From Candidatus Bathyarchaeota archaeon (lineage in GTDB: Archaea > Thermoproteota > Bathyarchaeia > TCS64 > B23), in assembly GCA_029259285.1 (NCBI GenBank), contig JAPDJB010000067.1, positions 1-16,898 of the forward strand: 16,898 nucleotides of DNA, given 5' to 3'. Below are positions 7,498 through 14,500 of the stretch, piece by piece (the stretch's first letter is position 1; each line of letters opens with the position of its first letter). The notes beneath the pieces were generated by a model. That model searched no databases. It had not been told where the DNA came from and was given only the letters and a program-made list of their open reading frames with translations. Made by a program: the position numbers and the translations under genes.

Positions 7498-8337
7498 ATG
7501 GCGGTGATACTCGACGGGAGGAAGGCCTCCGCCGAGCTGCTCCAGGAGTTGAAGGAGAGGGTTGAGAAACTGAAGGAGAGGGGGGTGACCCCCTCACTGG
7601 CTTTAGTCCTCGTCGGCATGGATGAGGGATCAAGGCGATATGTGAAGATGAAGGCTAGGAGATGTAGGAAGGTTGGAGTCGAGGCCACGGTGCATCATCT
7701 ACCCGAAGCCACCACTGAGGAGGTCGTCTCCCTCGTCGAGAAACTCGGTGGGGATCCGTCGATCCACGGCGTCATGGTTCAGCTCCCCCTCCCAGAGGGC
7801 GTCGATGAGGATGAGGTGTTGGCGGCTATACCACCGGAGAAGGATGTCGACGGCCTCACCAATGAGACTCTAGGCAGGCTATTGAGGGGTGAGGACTGCT
7901 ATCCGCCAGCTGGGGTGGGAGCCATAATAGAGCTGCTGGAGAGATACGATGTGGAATACGCCGACAGGCATTGGGTCATCGTCGGCCTCAGCGACATCGT
8001 TGGGAAACCCCTCGCAGCCCTATTGATGAGCAGAGGCATATCAGTGACCTGTGTGAGGGCCGATCACCCAAGGCTGAGCGATTATACGAGGATGGGGGAT
8101 ATGCTCGTCGTAGACATAGGCCGTAAATGGGCTGTGGGGGCTGATATGGTCAAGCCTGGAGCCGTCGTCATCGACAACGGGAACAACTATGAGGATGGGA
8201 AGGTCTATGGAGACGTAGACTTCGAAGCTGTGAAAGAGGTGACCTCAGCCATCACCCCCGTCCCAGGCGGCGTCGGGCCGATGCTCATAGCAAACCTCAT
8301 AAAGAACACGGTGGAGGCCGCCGAGGCCTCAACCTAA
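7498..8337 (+). CDS. folD: FolD: methylene-THF dehydrogenase / methenyl-THF cyclohydrolase, divergent cofactor site
   Basis: Bifunctional enzyme linking 10-formyl-, 5,10-methenyl- and 5,10-methylene-tetrahydrofolate. In numbering from ATG 7498 the substrate/catalytic residues are conserved: Y48 and K52 in SRRYVKMKARR, Q95 in VMVQLPLP, and D118 in EKDVDGLT. ITPVPGGVGPM is also present. Several positions near the nucleotide site differ from the usual family pattern. GRSxIVGxP reads GLSDIVGKP (Leu at 164), the usual CHS/T segment reads VRADH, and VIDVG reads VIDNG. The annotated reaction is likely, but cofactor choice (NADP, NAD or other) is open. ATG 7498 has GAGGTG six bases upstream; GTG 7489 is an in-frame alternative directly after the fhs stop. 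Confidence 0.93.
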   Translation: MAVILDGRKASAELLQELKERVEKLKERGVTPSLALVLVGMDEGSRRYVKMKARRCRKVGVEATVHHLPEATTEEVVSLVEKLGGDPSIHGVMVQLPLPEGVDEDEVLAAIPPEKDVDGLTNETLGRLLRGEDCYPPAGVGAIIELLERYDVEYADRHWVIVGLSDIVGKPLAALLMSRGISVTCVRADHPRLSDYTRMGDMLVVDIGRKWAVGADMVKPGAVVIDNGNNYEDGKVYGDVDFEAVKEVTSAITPVPGGVGPMLIANLIKNTVEAAEAST

Positions 8338-8343
8338 TTTTTT
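8338..8343 (+). terminator. T6 tract after folD
   Basis: TTTTTT directly follows the folD stop and precedes the NAC Shine-Dalgarno. Archaeal termination can use such tracts. If it works, it is probably partial, since no separate NAC promoter is evident. Confidence 0.25.
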
Positions 8344-8356
8344 GGAGGAGACTGAG

Positions 8357-8698
8357 ATGGCTAGGGCCCCCTCCAGGAAGCTGAGGAGGATGATGAAGCA
8401 GATGGGGTTGAAGATGGACACCCTCAATGATATAGAGGAGGTCATCCTGAGGGGTGGAGATAGGGAGATCATCATCGAGCAGCCCCTCGTCACCCTCCTA
8501 GATATGAAGGGTGAACACATCTACCAGATCACAGGGGGAAGAGTTAAGGAGCGGAAGCCGGAGCGGAGGCAGATACCAGAGGAAGACATCCTCCTCGTGG
8601 CCCAGCAAGCCGGCGTCAGCCTGGAGGAGGCCCGAAGGGCGCTTGAAGAGGCGGAGGGAGACCTGGCGAAGGCGATATTGATGCTGAAGACGGGGTAG
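8357..8698 (+). CDS. nac: nascent polypeptide-associated complex protein (archaeal NAC)
   Basis: Ribosome-associated factor that contacts nascent chains; archaeal NAC is a homodimer. The 113 residues begin MARAPSRKLRRMMKQMGLKM. The basic N-terminus suits ribosome binding and is followed by a NAC domain (about 22-75: DIEEVILRGGDREIIIEQPL, GEHIYQITG). A C-terminal UBA domain spans about 78-113 (PEEDILLVAQQAGVSLEEAR, EGDLAKAILML). This architecture is diagnostic of archaeal NAC. ATG 8357 has GGAGGAG six bases upstream; TTG 8342 is an in-frame but weaker alternative. The gene sits 19 bases after folD and 9 bases before the nuclease-like gene, so transcription with them is likely. Confidence 0.95.
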   Translation: MARAPSRKLRRMMKQMGLKMDTLNDIEEVILRGGDREIIIEQPLVTLLDMKGEHIYQITGGRVKERKPERRQIPEEDILLVAQQAGVSLEEARRALEEAEGDLAKAILMLKTG

Positions 8699-8707
8699 AG
8701 AGCGGAC

Positions 8708-9910
8708 TTGCTCACGGTTAGATATCGGGGGGGCATCGTTGTCGAGTATGGATGCGACGCCGTCACCCTCGACCCAACGGGGCTGACACCTCATCCAGCC
8801 TTTATCTCCCACGCCCACGCAGATCACTCAGCAGCCTTCAAACATCCAGATATATGGAAGGGCTCGACGGAGGAGACGAGGAGGCTCGTCGAGGCCCTGG
8901 GATGGGGCAGAGGCCAGAACTGGAGGAAGATCAGGGCGGGAAGCTCCCTATGTGTAGGGGAGATAGAGGTTAGAGGCCATAACGCGGGGCATGTCCTAGG
9001 CTCCCTCCTATTAGAGGCCATAACCCCTGAGGGGACGGTTCTCTATACGGGGGACTTCAACGTCGGAGACTCCTACACCATGGAGGCCGCTGAACCTGTG
9101 GAGTGCGACATCCTCGTCGTAGAGACCACCTTCGCCTCACCCCTCTTCAGCTTCCCCTCAAGGCGGGAAGTGGCTCTCGATATGGTGAAGTGGGCCGTCT
9201 TCGACGTTATACCGAGGGGGAGGACACCGGCCTTCAGAACAGACCCAATAGGGAATGCACAGGAGATCATCTCCATCTTCAACCGCTACACAAACCTCCC
9301 AGTTCTCACCCTCGGAAGCGTCACAAGGGCCAGCGATGTCTACAAGGCCTACGGCTTCAAGCTCGAATACATCGATGCGAGAAGCGATGAGGGGGAGGAG
9401 CTCCTAGAGGATGGCCGATGCATCCTCATCGCCCCCAAGGGCTCTAAGCTATCCTCGGAACGCCTTGAACCTGCCCTCGCATCGGGGTGGGCGGCCATAA
9501 TGAGGGGGAGAAGCAGTAGGCCCTTCCCCCTCAGCGACCACTCAGACTTCAAAGGCGTACTACGCTTCATAAGGGGGTGTAGGCCGAAGAAGGTGTTAAC
9601 CTTCCATGGGACAGCCCTATCGAGAGGATTCCCGGAATACCTGAGGAGGAAGCTGGGCATAGAGGCATATCCCCTAACAGCTCGGGGGGAGGGCGTAAGG
9701 CTGAGGCCTAGAAGCGAGGAGAGGATCAAGAGATGCTGCGAGCAGATACTCCTCGAGATGCGATCAGGCTTCATCTACAGACCAAGCTGGCTGATGAGAG
9801 CCATGGCCCTAAGGGGATACAGCAGAGACGAAACCCAGGAGGCCATTAGGAGGCTGGTGGAGAGGGGCATCCTAAGAGAGGATGAGGAAGGAGTAAAAAT
9901 AGCTCAGTGA
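8708..9910 (+). CDS. metallo-beta-lactamase-fold exonuclease-like protein (beta-CASP type)
   Basis: A 400-residue hydrolase of the group that includes archaeal SNM1/CPSF-like and Lhr-associated exonucleases. Metal ligands are visible: HAHADH (H35, H37, D39, H40), H95 in GHVLGS and D116 in YTGDFNVG. Later motifs VVETTFAS (137-144), SDHSDF (276-281) and TFHG (298-301) match the beta-CASP pattern. Residues 330-400 form a predicted helical tail ending in a winged-helix-like segment (LMRAMALRGYSRDETQEAIR). Expected activity is exonucleolytic cleavage of DNA or RNA; the substrate is not clear. The start is TTG 8708, nine bases after the NAC stop, so it belongs to the same operon as NAC. Its end lies four bases before the convergent toxin gene. 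Confidence 0.85.
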   Translation: MLTVRYRGGIVVEYGCDAVTLDPTGLTPHPAFISHAHADHSAAFKHPDIWKGSTEETRRLVEALGWGRGQNWRKIRAGSSLCVGEIEVRGHNAGHVLGSLLLEAITPEGTVLYTGDFNVGDSYTMEAAEPVECDILVVETTFASPLFSFPSRREVALDMVKWAVFDVIPRGRTPAFRTDPIGNAQEIISIFNRYTNLPVLTLGSVTRASDVYKAYGFKLEYIDARSDEGEELLEDGRCILIAPKGSKLSSERLEPALASGWAAIMRGRSSRPFPLSDHSDFKGVLRFIRGCRPKKVLTFHGTALSRGFPEYLRRKLGIEAYPLTARGEGVRLRPRSEERIKRCCEQILLEMRSGFIYRPSWLMRAMALRGYSRDETQEAIRRLVERGILREDEEGVKIAQ

Positions 9911-9914
9911 AGTA

Positions 9915-10181
9915 TCAACTTCTCCTATATATGCTACGACGATGACAAACCGTCAGCAGGAAAACCACTTTATCTCTAATGGTATAAAGAACTCTGTAAT
10001 CACCAACCCTAAGAGAATAGATGCCCCTTAAATCCCCCAATAAGGCTTTACCAAGAAAGGGATTCTCCCTCAACAATTTAATCTTATCAAAAATTCTTCT
10101 CCTAACAACACTATCTAATTCTCTGAATCTCCTCTCAAATTTATTAGTATACTTAATCTCATATTCTTCCTTCTCATCCAC
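9915..10181 (-). CDS. RelE/ParE-family toxin (mRNA interferase-like)
   Basis: An 88-residue protein with the RelE-fold pattern. EIKYTNKFERRFRELDSVVR is the N-terminal strand and helices, DKIKLLRENPFLGKALLGDL leads to the central strands, and the conserved core IYSLRVGDYRVLYTIRDKVV is followed by VCHRRSIYRRS with terminal Arg/Tyr residues typical of active members. Such toxins cleave ribosome-bound mRNA. The start is GTG 10181; a TATA box at 10208-10216 (minus strand) lies about 26 bp from the expected start, giving a nearly leaderless message. The gene is much AT-richer than its neighbours, which suggests transfer. The likely antitoxin lies 204 bp upstream rather than adjacent. Confidence 0.85.
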   Translation of the reverse strand: MDEKEEYEIKYTNKFERRFRELDSVVRRRIFDKIKLLRENPFLGKALLGDLRGIYSLRVGDYRVLYTIRDKVVFLLTVCHRRSIYRRS

Positions 10182-10385
10182 AATTAATCTTTAAATGTTG
10201 AGCCTACTTAAAAAGGAATCGATTGCATCTATAACAGACATCGATAGAACCATGAGTATACATACTAAGACATTTTGCTAGTGATTTTATCCAAATTTAA
10301 ATGAGATTTAAATAAAAGTGGTGAGTAATCCCTTAATTGTCTCAAGAAAGTTAGATCATCTAAGAGGAGTGATATCAATATTAAA
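10182..10385. other. AT-rich spacer between toxin and antitoxin-like gene
   Basis: No convincing gene is seen. It holds the toxin promoter, several TTTAAA-type elements (for example 10296-10301 and 10307-10312), and two imperfect copies of ATCATCTAAG near 10355 and 10385. The second copy overlaps the end of the antitoxin-like gene. The composition contrasts sharply with the GC-rich flanks. Confidence 0.5.
10208..10216 (-). promoter_or_regulatory. TATA box of the RelE-type toxin gene
   Basis: CCTTTTTAAG on the minus strand, centred near 10211-10212, predicts initiation at about 10185, four bases before GTG 10181. Confidence 0.4.
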
Positions 10386-10583
10386 TCATCTAAGGGAAGG
10401 AGCATCCATCAATTCTGAAAGCGATTTAACTTTGCCTTCCTTTATCTCCTTTAGGGCTTCCTTTAAATCCTCCATCAATTCCTCATCCTGCATAACCTCT
10501 AAGGTCTCGACGAGCTCCTCCATCAAATTGATCGCCCTCTCCAGCAGCTTCCTCTCCTCCGTTGTCAGCAAGGCCTTAGACAT
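10386..10583 (-). CDS. small antitoxin-like protein
   Basis: A 65-residue acidic, helical protein (MSKALLTTEERKLLERAINL, then a Glu/Leu/Met-rich coil with EELMEDLKEALKEIKEGKVK, then SLSELMDA). The C-terminal EGKVKSLSEL pattern is common in archaeal RelE-partner antitoxins, where the tail wraps the toxin. No DNA-binding domain is obvious. ATG 10583 is preferred over the adjacent TTG 10586. A minus-strand TTTTAGAAA element near 10605-10615 lies about 26 bp upstream, predicting a leaderless mRNA. It is on the same strand as and upstream of the RelE-type toxin, separated by 204 bp. The antitoxin assignment is inferred from size, charge and position. Confidence 0.6.
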   Translation of the reverse strand: MSKALLTTEERKLLERAINLMEELVETLEVMQDEELMEDLKEALKEIKEGKVKSLSELMDAPSLR

Positions 10584-10637
10584 CAAGGGATACTCCCACT
10601 GTGTCTTTTCTAAAACTTTCTATTTAGGGAAGACAAG

Positions 10638-10643
10638 AAAAAA
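10638..10643 (-). terminator. T-tract terminator after the FBP aldolase/phosphatase gene
   Basis: On the minus strand CTTTTTTCTTG lies a few bases after the stop at 10648, a typical archaeal intrinsic termination tract. Confidence 0.45.
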
Positions 10644-10647
10644 GTAG

Positions 10648-11763
10648 TTAGGCCTCTTTGAAGCGTTCCTCCAGCTTCTTCAGCACGAGGGGGAGCGTCG
10701 TATACTCCATCGCCTGGGGGCCGAGTCTCGCAGGCTCGAATTCACCCATGCGCCTCAGGGCCGAGGCCAGTTCCAGGGCCTCCCTCCTTGCGAGGTCGAA
10801 GGCTGGATCGGCCAGGAGATCGTTGATGAGGGGCCTCCCATCGTCATCGGAGACCAGCTTCCCATCCGCAACCTGTATGCCTAAGGCGACGATCCTCGGT
10901 GGGCCGTCGAAGACTGTGCATCGACTATCCTTTAGGCCGACGGGCATCAGCGGCCCCCAGTGGCTTCCACGCATCCATCCCGAGACGAGGTATGTATGCA
11001 GCAGAGGCGCAAGTATCTCGCCGAGGGCTGGGAATCCGCTTTGCGCTCTGACGAGGCAGACGGGGTCGTCTTTGCCTACGTATTTGCCTGCGATGAGGGA
11101 GAGCTTAGTTGTGCTGGAGACCGCCGCGATCTCCCCGTCTAAGGCTCTGCGAACCCTCCAGACGATGTATCTCTCCGTCGTCCCTATGAGGGCCAGAAGC
11201 ATATACGCCTCCTCGGGGGTCTTGAGGGTGACGACCCTGTTCCCTATGGCGTCTAAGACCTCGAATTCGAAGCCGTCGACCATCCTTGGATCGATGACGA
11301 GGCCGGCTGTGTTGAAGGGGTCTGCGAACACCTTGTATAGGAGGTAGTTGAAGGCTGATGGCTCGGTTTTATCGGCGGCGAAGACGACTATGGGGTCGCT
11401 GGGACGCTCCTCAAACTCCATCTCAGCGACTCCAGGCCCCAGACCCCTGACATTTCCGCTGAAGGCATCCTTCAACAAGTCTTGACCAGCACCATAGAGC
11501 TTCAAAGCCTTAGCCTTCTCAGCCGCCGCCTTAAAGGTCTCCCATGCGAGGCCGTGAACCTCCTCATTATCCACGCCCTTGAAATGGGTCATCAGAAGCT
11601 CCAGGTCGTCTCCGGCGTTGAAGACGTAGTAGCTGTTTATGATGCCCGTCTCGACGCCCTCAGCCAGCTTCCTCTCAGCCAGCTCCATGAGAGGCTTAGG
11701 GACGATGGAGTGTCCAGCCAGGCTCCCTATGTCAGCCTTAATTATGGAGACCGTCGTCTTCAT
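10648..11763 (-). CDS. fbp: fructose-1,6-bisphosphate aldolase/phosphatase (archaeal bifunctional, class V FBPase)
   Basis: Makes fructose-6-phosphate from dihydroxyacetone phosphate and glyceraldehyde-3-phosphate in one protein, driving gluconeogenesis. It has 371 residues from ATG 11763. Metal-binding residues are visible: D11 and H18 in KADIGSLAGHS, D52 and D53 in FNAGDDLELL, Q94 in GAGQDLLKD, and D131-K132 in FAADKTEPSA. The aldolase Tyr/Lys pair is Y228 and K231 in GKYVGKDDPV, matching the positions known from the Sulfolobus enzyme. A GAGGTG Shine-Dalgarno lies upstream, and a minus-strand GGTTTAAAGG (about 11799-11808) is a good TATA box. TTG 11766 is an adjacent in-frame alternative. 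It follows trmO on the same strand but probably has its own promoter. Confidence 0.97.
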   Translation of the reverse strand: MKTTVSIIKADIGSLAGHSIVPKPLMELAERKLAEGVETGIINSYYVFNAGDDLELLMTHFKGVDNEEVHGLAWETFKAAAEKAKALKLYGAGQDLLKDAFSGNVRGLGPGVAEMEFEERPSDPIVVFAADKTEPSAFNYLLYKVFADPFNTAGLVIDPRMVDGFEFEVLDAIGNRVVTLKTPEEAYMLLALIGTTERYIVWRVRRALDGEIAAVSSTTKLSLIAGKYVGKDDPVCLVRAQSGFPALGEILAPLLHTYLVSGWMRGSHWGPLMPVGLKDSRCTVFDGPPRIVALGIQVADGKLVSDDDGRPLINDLLADPAFDLARREALELASALRRMGEFEPARLGPQAMEYTTLPLVLKKLEERFKEA

Positions 11764-11811
11764 CAATCCAGGGACACCTCAGAGATATTCATCCCAGCCC
11801 TTTAAACCTGT

Positions 11812-12237
11812 TTAGGTGGGCGGCCCCCTCAGAGTCCACTCTGGAACCCTGGCATCTGGAATAGAGTCAGCCCTCGGCAGATAGGGTTTTATATCTATGA
11901 TCGGTGAATCCTTGAAGGCGTCGAGACCTCTAACCCTAAGCCTGCAATCCTTGAGGCTGAGGAGTTCCACCACTGACAGCCCTATGGGATTTGGCCTTGA
12001 GGGGCTTCTGCAGGCGAAGACCCCTGTGAGGGGCGCTCCCTCATGCCTTCTGGGTATGACCCTCAGCGTCCTCCGATGCTTCTCATCGTCTCTTAGGTGC
12101 ATCCAGTAGAGGATGATTATATGTGAATAGGCTTCGAGGCCGAGGAGTCCGTCGCAGTATTCGGGGTATATCCTTATGGTTGACTCATCTCCTCTGACGG
12201 CCTCGACGAAGCCTATGAACCAGACCTCACCCCGCAT
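11812..12237 (-). CDS. trmO: TrmO/TsaA-type tRNA (N6-threonylcarbamoyladenosine-37) methyltransferase
   Basis: Family enzymes add an N6-methyl group to t6A37 of tRNA using SAM through a beta-barrel fold (UPF0066). Visible markers: GFVEAVRGDESTIRIYPEYC, GLEAYSHIIILYWMHLRDDE, and the strongly conserved GVFACRSPSRPNPIGLSVVE around residues 73-92, followed by GLDAFKDSPIIDIKPYLPRA. The 141 residues make a single TsaA domain, without the C-terminal extension of the E. coli enzyme; that is usual in archaea. It diverges from the topoisomerase IB gene across 87 bp that contain TTTAATCC-type AT-rich elements. The domain assignment is firm; the exact tRNA substrate is inferred from the family. Confidence 0.92.
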   Translation of the reverse strand: MRGEVWFIGFVEAVRGDESTIRIYPEYCDGLLGLEAYSHIIILYWMHLRDDEKHRRTLRVIPRRHEGAPLTGVFACRSPSRPNPIGLSVVELLSLKDCRLRVRGLDAFKDSPIIDIKPYLPRADSIPDARVPEWTLRGPPT

Positions 12238-12324
12238 CCTGGACGCCTCTCCCCTATCTTGATTAGGTGAGGAGAAGACTTTAATCCTCCCTCGGCTTCG
12301 TCCTCTGGATTAGTTGGTGGGTCG

Positions 12325-14112
12325 ATGAAGAGCCTACGCCACAACGGCGTCCTCATCCCCCCAAGATACGAGGGCAAGGGCCTCACCATCAAGGTGAGGG
12401 GGAAGACCATAAGGCTGACGCCTGAGCAGGAGGAGATGGCCGTAGCCTGGGTGAAGAAGCTTGGAACCCCCTATGCCGAGGATCCCGTCTTCGCAGAGAA
12501 CTTCCATAGAGACTTCTCGAAGAAGCTGGGAATAGAGGTGAAGCCTGGAGACGTAGACTTCTCAGAGGTCATCAGATACGTGGAGGAGGAGAGACGGCGC
12601 AGGGAGAGCCTCACCAAGGAGGAGCGGAAACGATTGGCTGAGGAACGTAAGAGATTGAGGGAGCTGAACAAGGAGCGCTACGGCTACGCCTGGGTCGACG
12701 GCGAACGGGTTGAGGTGGCCAACTACACGGTGGAGCCGAGCTGCATCTTCATAGGCAGAGGGGAGCATCCGCTGAGGGGTAGGTGGAAGGAGGGGCCACG
12801 GGAGGAGGACATAGAGCTGAACCTCTCACCAGACGCCCCGAGACCTCCGGGAAACTGGAAGGGGATCGTATGGAGGCCCGATGCCCTCTGGATAGCGAGG
12901 TGGAGGGATAAGCTGACGGGGAAGATGAAGTATGTATGGCTCTCAGAGTCCTCGGCCATAAAACAGCGGAGGGAGAAGGAGAAATTCGACAAGGCGAGGG
13001 AGCTGCGTAGAAACCTCGACAGGGTGAAGGCGCACATCTGGGAGAACCTTGAGTCCGAAGACCCCCTGAGACGTAGGATAGCGACTGTCTGCTACCTAAT
13101 AGACCTATTGAAGATCAGGGTGGGAGACGAGAAAGACCCCGATGAGGCTGACACCGTTGGGGCCTCTACGCTGAGACCTGAGCATGTGAAGTTCAACGGC
13201 GACGGCACCGTCACCTTCGACTTCCTCGGAAAGGATGCCGTCCCCCACATCTTCAGGGTGAGACTCCCCGACAGGGTGATGAGGAACCTCAAGGAGTTCA
13301 TAGCGGAAGCCGAGGGGCGGGGAACCACCATCTTCAACGGCGTAGACTCGAAGAGGGTGAGCAGCTTCCTCGACGAGGTGATGCCAGGCCTCTCAGCTAA
13401 GGTCTTCAGAACCTGCTACGCCTCGATGGCGACGGAGGAGAAGCTGGAGACGATGAAGGTCAGCCCCCAAGACCCAGACTACGTGAAGCGCTACGTGGCG
13501 ACCCTGGCGAATCTCGAGGCGGCTAAGGTCTGCAACCATCGGAGAACCATACCTAAGACCTGGGCCTCATCCCTGGAGAGGAAGCGTCGACGCCTCGAGG
13601 AGCTGAAGAGAAGGGCGAAGGAGGCTGAGGAGAGCCTCAGACAGCGAATCAAGCTGTCTGAGGAGCGCTATAGGGAGAGGCTGAAAGCAATGGAGGAACG
13701 GCTGAAGACGATGGAGGAGCGACTTGAGGAGTATAGGCGCCAACTGGAGGAGAGGAGGGCGAAGGGGAGACCCGTGAAGACGATTAGGGAGAGAATCAAA
13801 AGGCAGAGAGAGATTATCAAGAGGCAGAGGGAGAGGATTAGGGCCTTAAAGGAGAGACATAGGGAGCGCATGGAGAAGTTGAGGGAGCAGCTGAGGGAGA
13901 GGAGACGGAGAGACCGTGAACGAATCGAGAAGCTGAGGCTTCAGATAGACATACAGCGGAGGACGAGGGACTACAACCTCAGAACCTCGCTTAAGAGCTA
14001 CATAGACCCCCGCATCTACCTCCACTGGGGTAGAAGAGTCAACTACGACTGGAAGAATTACTATCCAAAGACCCTACAGCGTAAGTTCAGCTGGATAGAG
14101 GAGGATCTTTAA
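12325..14112 (+). CDS. DNA topoisomerase IB, eukaryote type, with extended coiled-coil linker
   Basis: Relaxes supercoils by nicking one strand through a 3'-phosphotyrosine. All five active-site residues of the eukaryotic family can be placed: R265 (KIRVGDEKD), K303 (DFLGKDAV), R362 (KVFRTCYAS), H404 (VCNHRRTIPKTW) and Y559 (SLKSYIDPRIYLHW). The N-terminal core (about 120-215) has the expected YAWVDGERVEVANYTVEPSC, WKGIVWRPDALWIARW and YVWLSESSAIKQ segments. Residues about 415-550 are a Lys/Arg/Glu coiled coil. The H404-Y559 distance is 155 residues, against about 91 in human Top1. Archaeal TopoIB is known from Thaumarchaeota and Caldiarchaeum-like lineages, so the gene is a lineage marker. 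A purine-rich GGTGGG precedes ATG 12325. Confidence 0.96.
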   Translation: MKSLRHNGVLIPPRYEGKGLTIKVRGKTIRLTPEQEEMAVAWVKKLGTPYAEDPVFAENFHRDFSKKLGIEVKPGDVDFSEVIRYVEEERRRRESLTKEERKRLAEERKRLRELNKERYGYAWVDGERVEVANYTVEPSCIFIGRGEHPLRGRWKEGPREEDIELNLSPDAPRPPGNWKGIVWRPDALWIARWRDKLTGKMKYVWLSESSAIKQRREKEKFDKARELRRNLDRVKAHIWENLESEDPLRRRIATVCYLIDLLKIRVGDEKDPDEADTVGASTLRPEHVKFNGDGTVTFDFLGKDAVPHIFRVRLPDRVMRNLKEFIAEAEGRGTTIFNGVDSKRVSSFLDEVMPGLSAKVFRTCYASMATEEKLETMKVSPQDPDYVKRYVATLANLEAAKVCNHRRTIPKTWASSLERKRRRLEELKRRAKEAEESLRQRIKLSEERYRERLKAMEERLKTMEERLEEYRRQLEERRAKGRPVKTIRERIKRQREIIKRQRERIRALKERHRERMEKLREQLRERRRRDRERIEKLRLQIDIQRRTRDYNLRTSLKSYIDPRIYLHWGRRVNYDWKNYYPKTLQRKFSWIEEDL

Positions 14113-14130
14113 GGGCAGCTAGGGCTGCGG

Positions 14131-14436
14131 CTACCTGGCGATGATGATTCTACGCCCCTCCACCAAGGCTTGAGCCACCTTACGCCTCGCCTCATGTAGA
14201 AGCCTCCAGACGGTTCCCCTGGAAACCCCCATCCTAACCCCAGCCTCCTCCTGAGATAAGCCCTCAAGGTCGACGAGGCGGAGGGCCTCCACCTCCGCAG
14301 GTTCAAGGGCCACCGGCGGAGCCATCTCCATGGGGTGGGGTATGAGGGCCTCCAGGGGTGGGGGCTGACCTATATAGACGGGTATGGGAGATCGGCCCCT
14401 TCTTCCTCTCCGCCTTCTCCTCCCCCAGCCGTACAT
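14131..14436 (-). CDS. DUF134 (UPF0251) helix-turn-helix regulator
   Basis: A 101-residue protein of the DUF134 family, whose members usually sit beside NifX-like and MinD/Mrp-type genes in anaerobes. It has a basic N-terminus (GRRRRRGRRGRSP) and a PPLEALIPHP segment. The family signature, ALRLVDLEGLSQEEAGVRMG followed by VSRGTVWRLLHEARRKVAQAL, is a sigma-70-region-4-like HTH at about residues 50-90. The start ATG 14436 lies about 26 bp from an AT-rich TATA element shared with the divergent gene, predicting a leaderless mRNA. It probably regulates the divergent operon and itself (inferred), with the inverted repeat at 14469-14490 as candidate operator. Confidence 0.9.
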   Translation of the reverse strand: MYGWGRRRRRGRRGRSPIPVYIGQPPPLEALIPHPMEMAPPVALEPAEVEALRLVDLEGLSQEEAGVRMGVSRGTVWRLLHEARRKVAQALVEGRRIIIAR

Positions 14437-14458
14437 CGATGGATTTGAGCCTATAGCA

Positions 14459-14468
14459 ATATTTATAT
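14459..14468. promoter_or_regulatory. bidirectional TATA element between the DUF134 and Trp-rich genes
   Basis: ATATTTATAT is nearly symmetric. Read on minus, the distance to ATG 14436 is about 26 bp. Read on plus, it predicts initiation at about 14490, ten bases before ATG 14501. Confidence 0.5.
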
Positions 14469-14490
14469 TTTTGTGTGATAATGCACAAAA
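14469..14490. promoter_or_regulatory. candidate operator (inverted repeat)
   Basis: TTTTGTG at 14469-14475 and CACAAAA at 14484-14490 are perfect 7-bp arms around an 8-bp centre (TGATAATG). The dyad lies between the TATA element and the predicted plus-strand start, where a bound protein would block initiation of the Trp-rich operon. Overlap with the TATA edge could also affect the DUF134 gene. The DUF134 protein is the obvious candidate ligand. Confidence 0.45.
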
Positions 14491-14500
14491 TGGATGAGAG

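Noticed and set aside
10191..10253. 20-residue minus-strand ORF just upstream of the toxin (MVLSMSVIDAIDSFLSRLNI)
   Set aside because: It could be an antitoxin remnant, but it is too short, has no ribosome site and no recognisable pattern.
10318..10647. 109-residue plus-strand ORF over the antitoxin region
   Set aside because: Ser/Leu/Phe-rich antisense of the acidic antitoxin-like gene and the AT-rich spacer; no homology pattern.
10658..11347. 229-residue plus-strand ORF opposite the FBP aldolase/phosphatase
   Set aside because: Antisense shadow of a gene with all catalytic residues in place.
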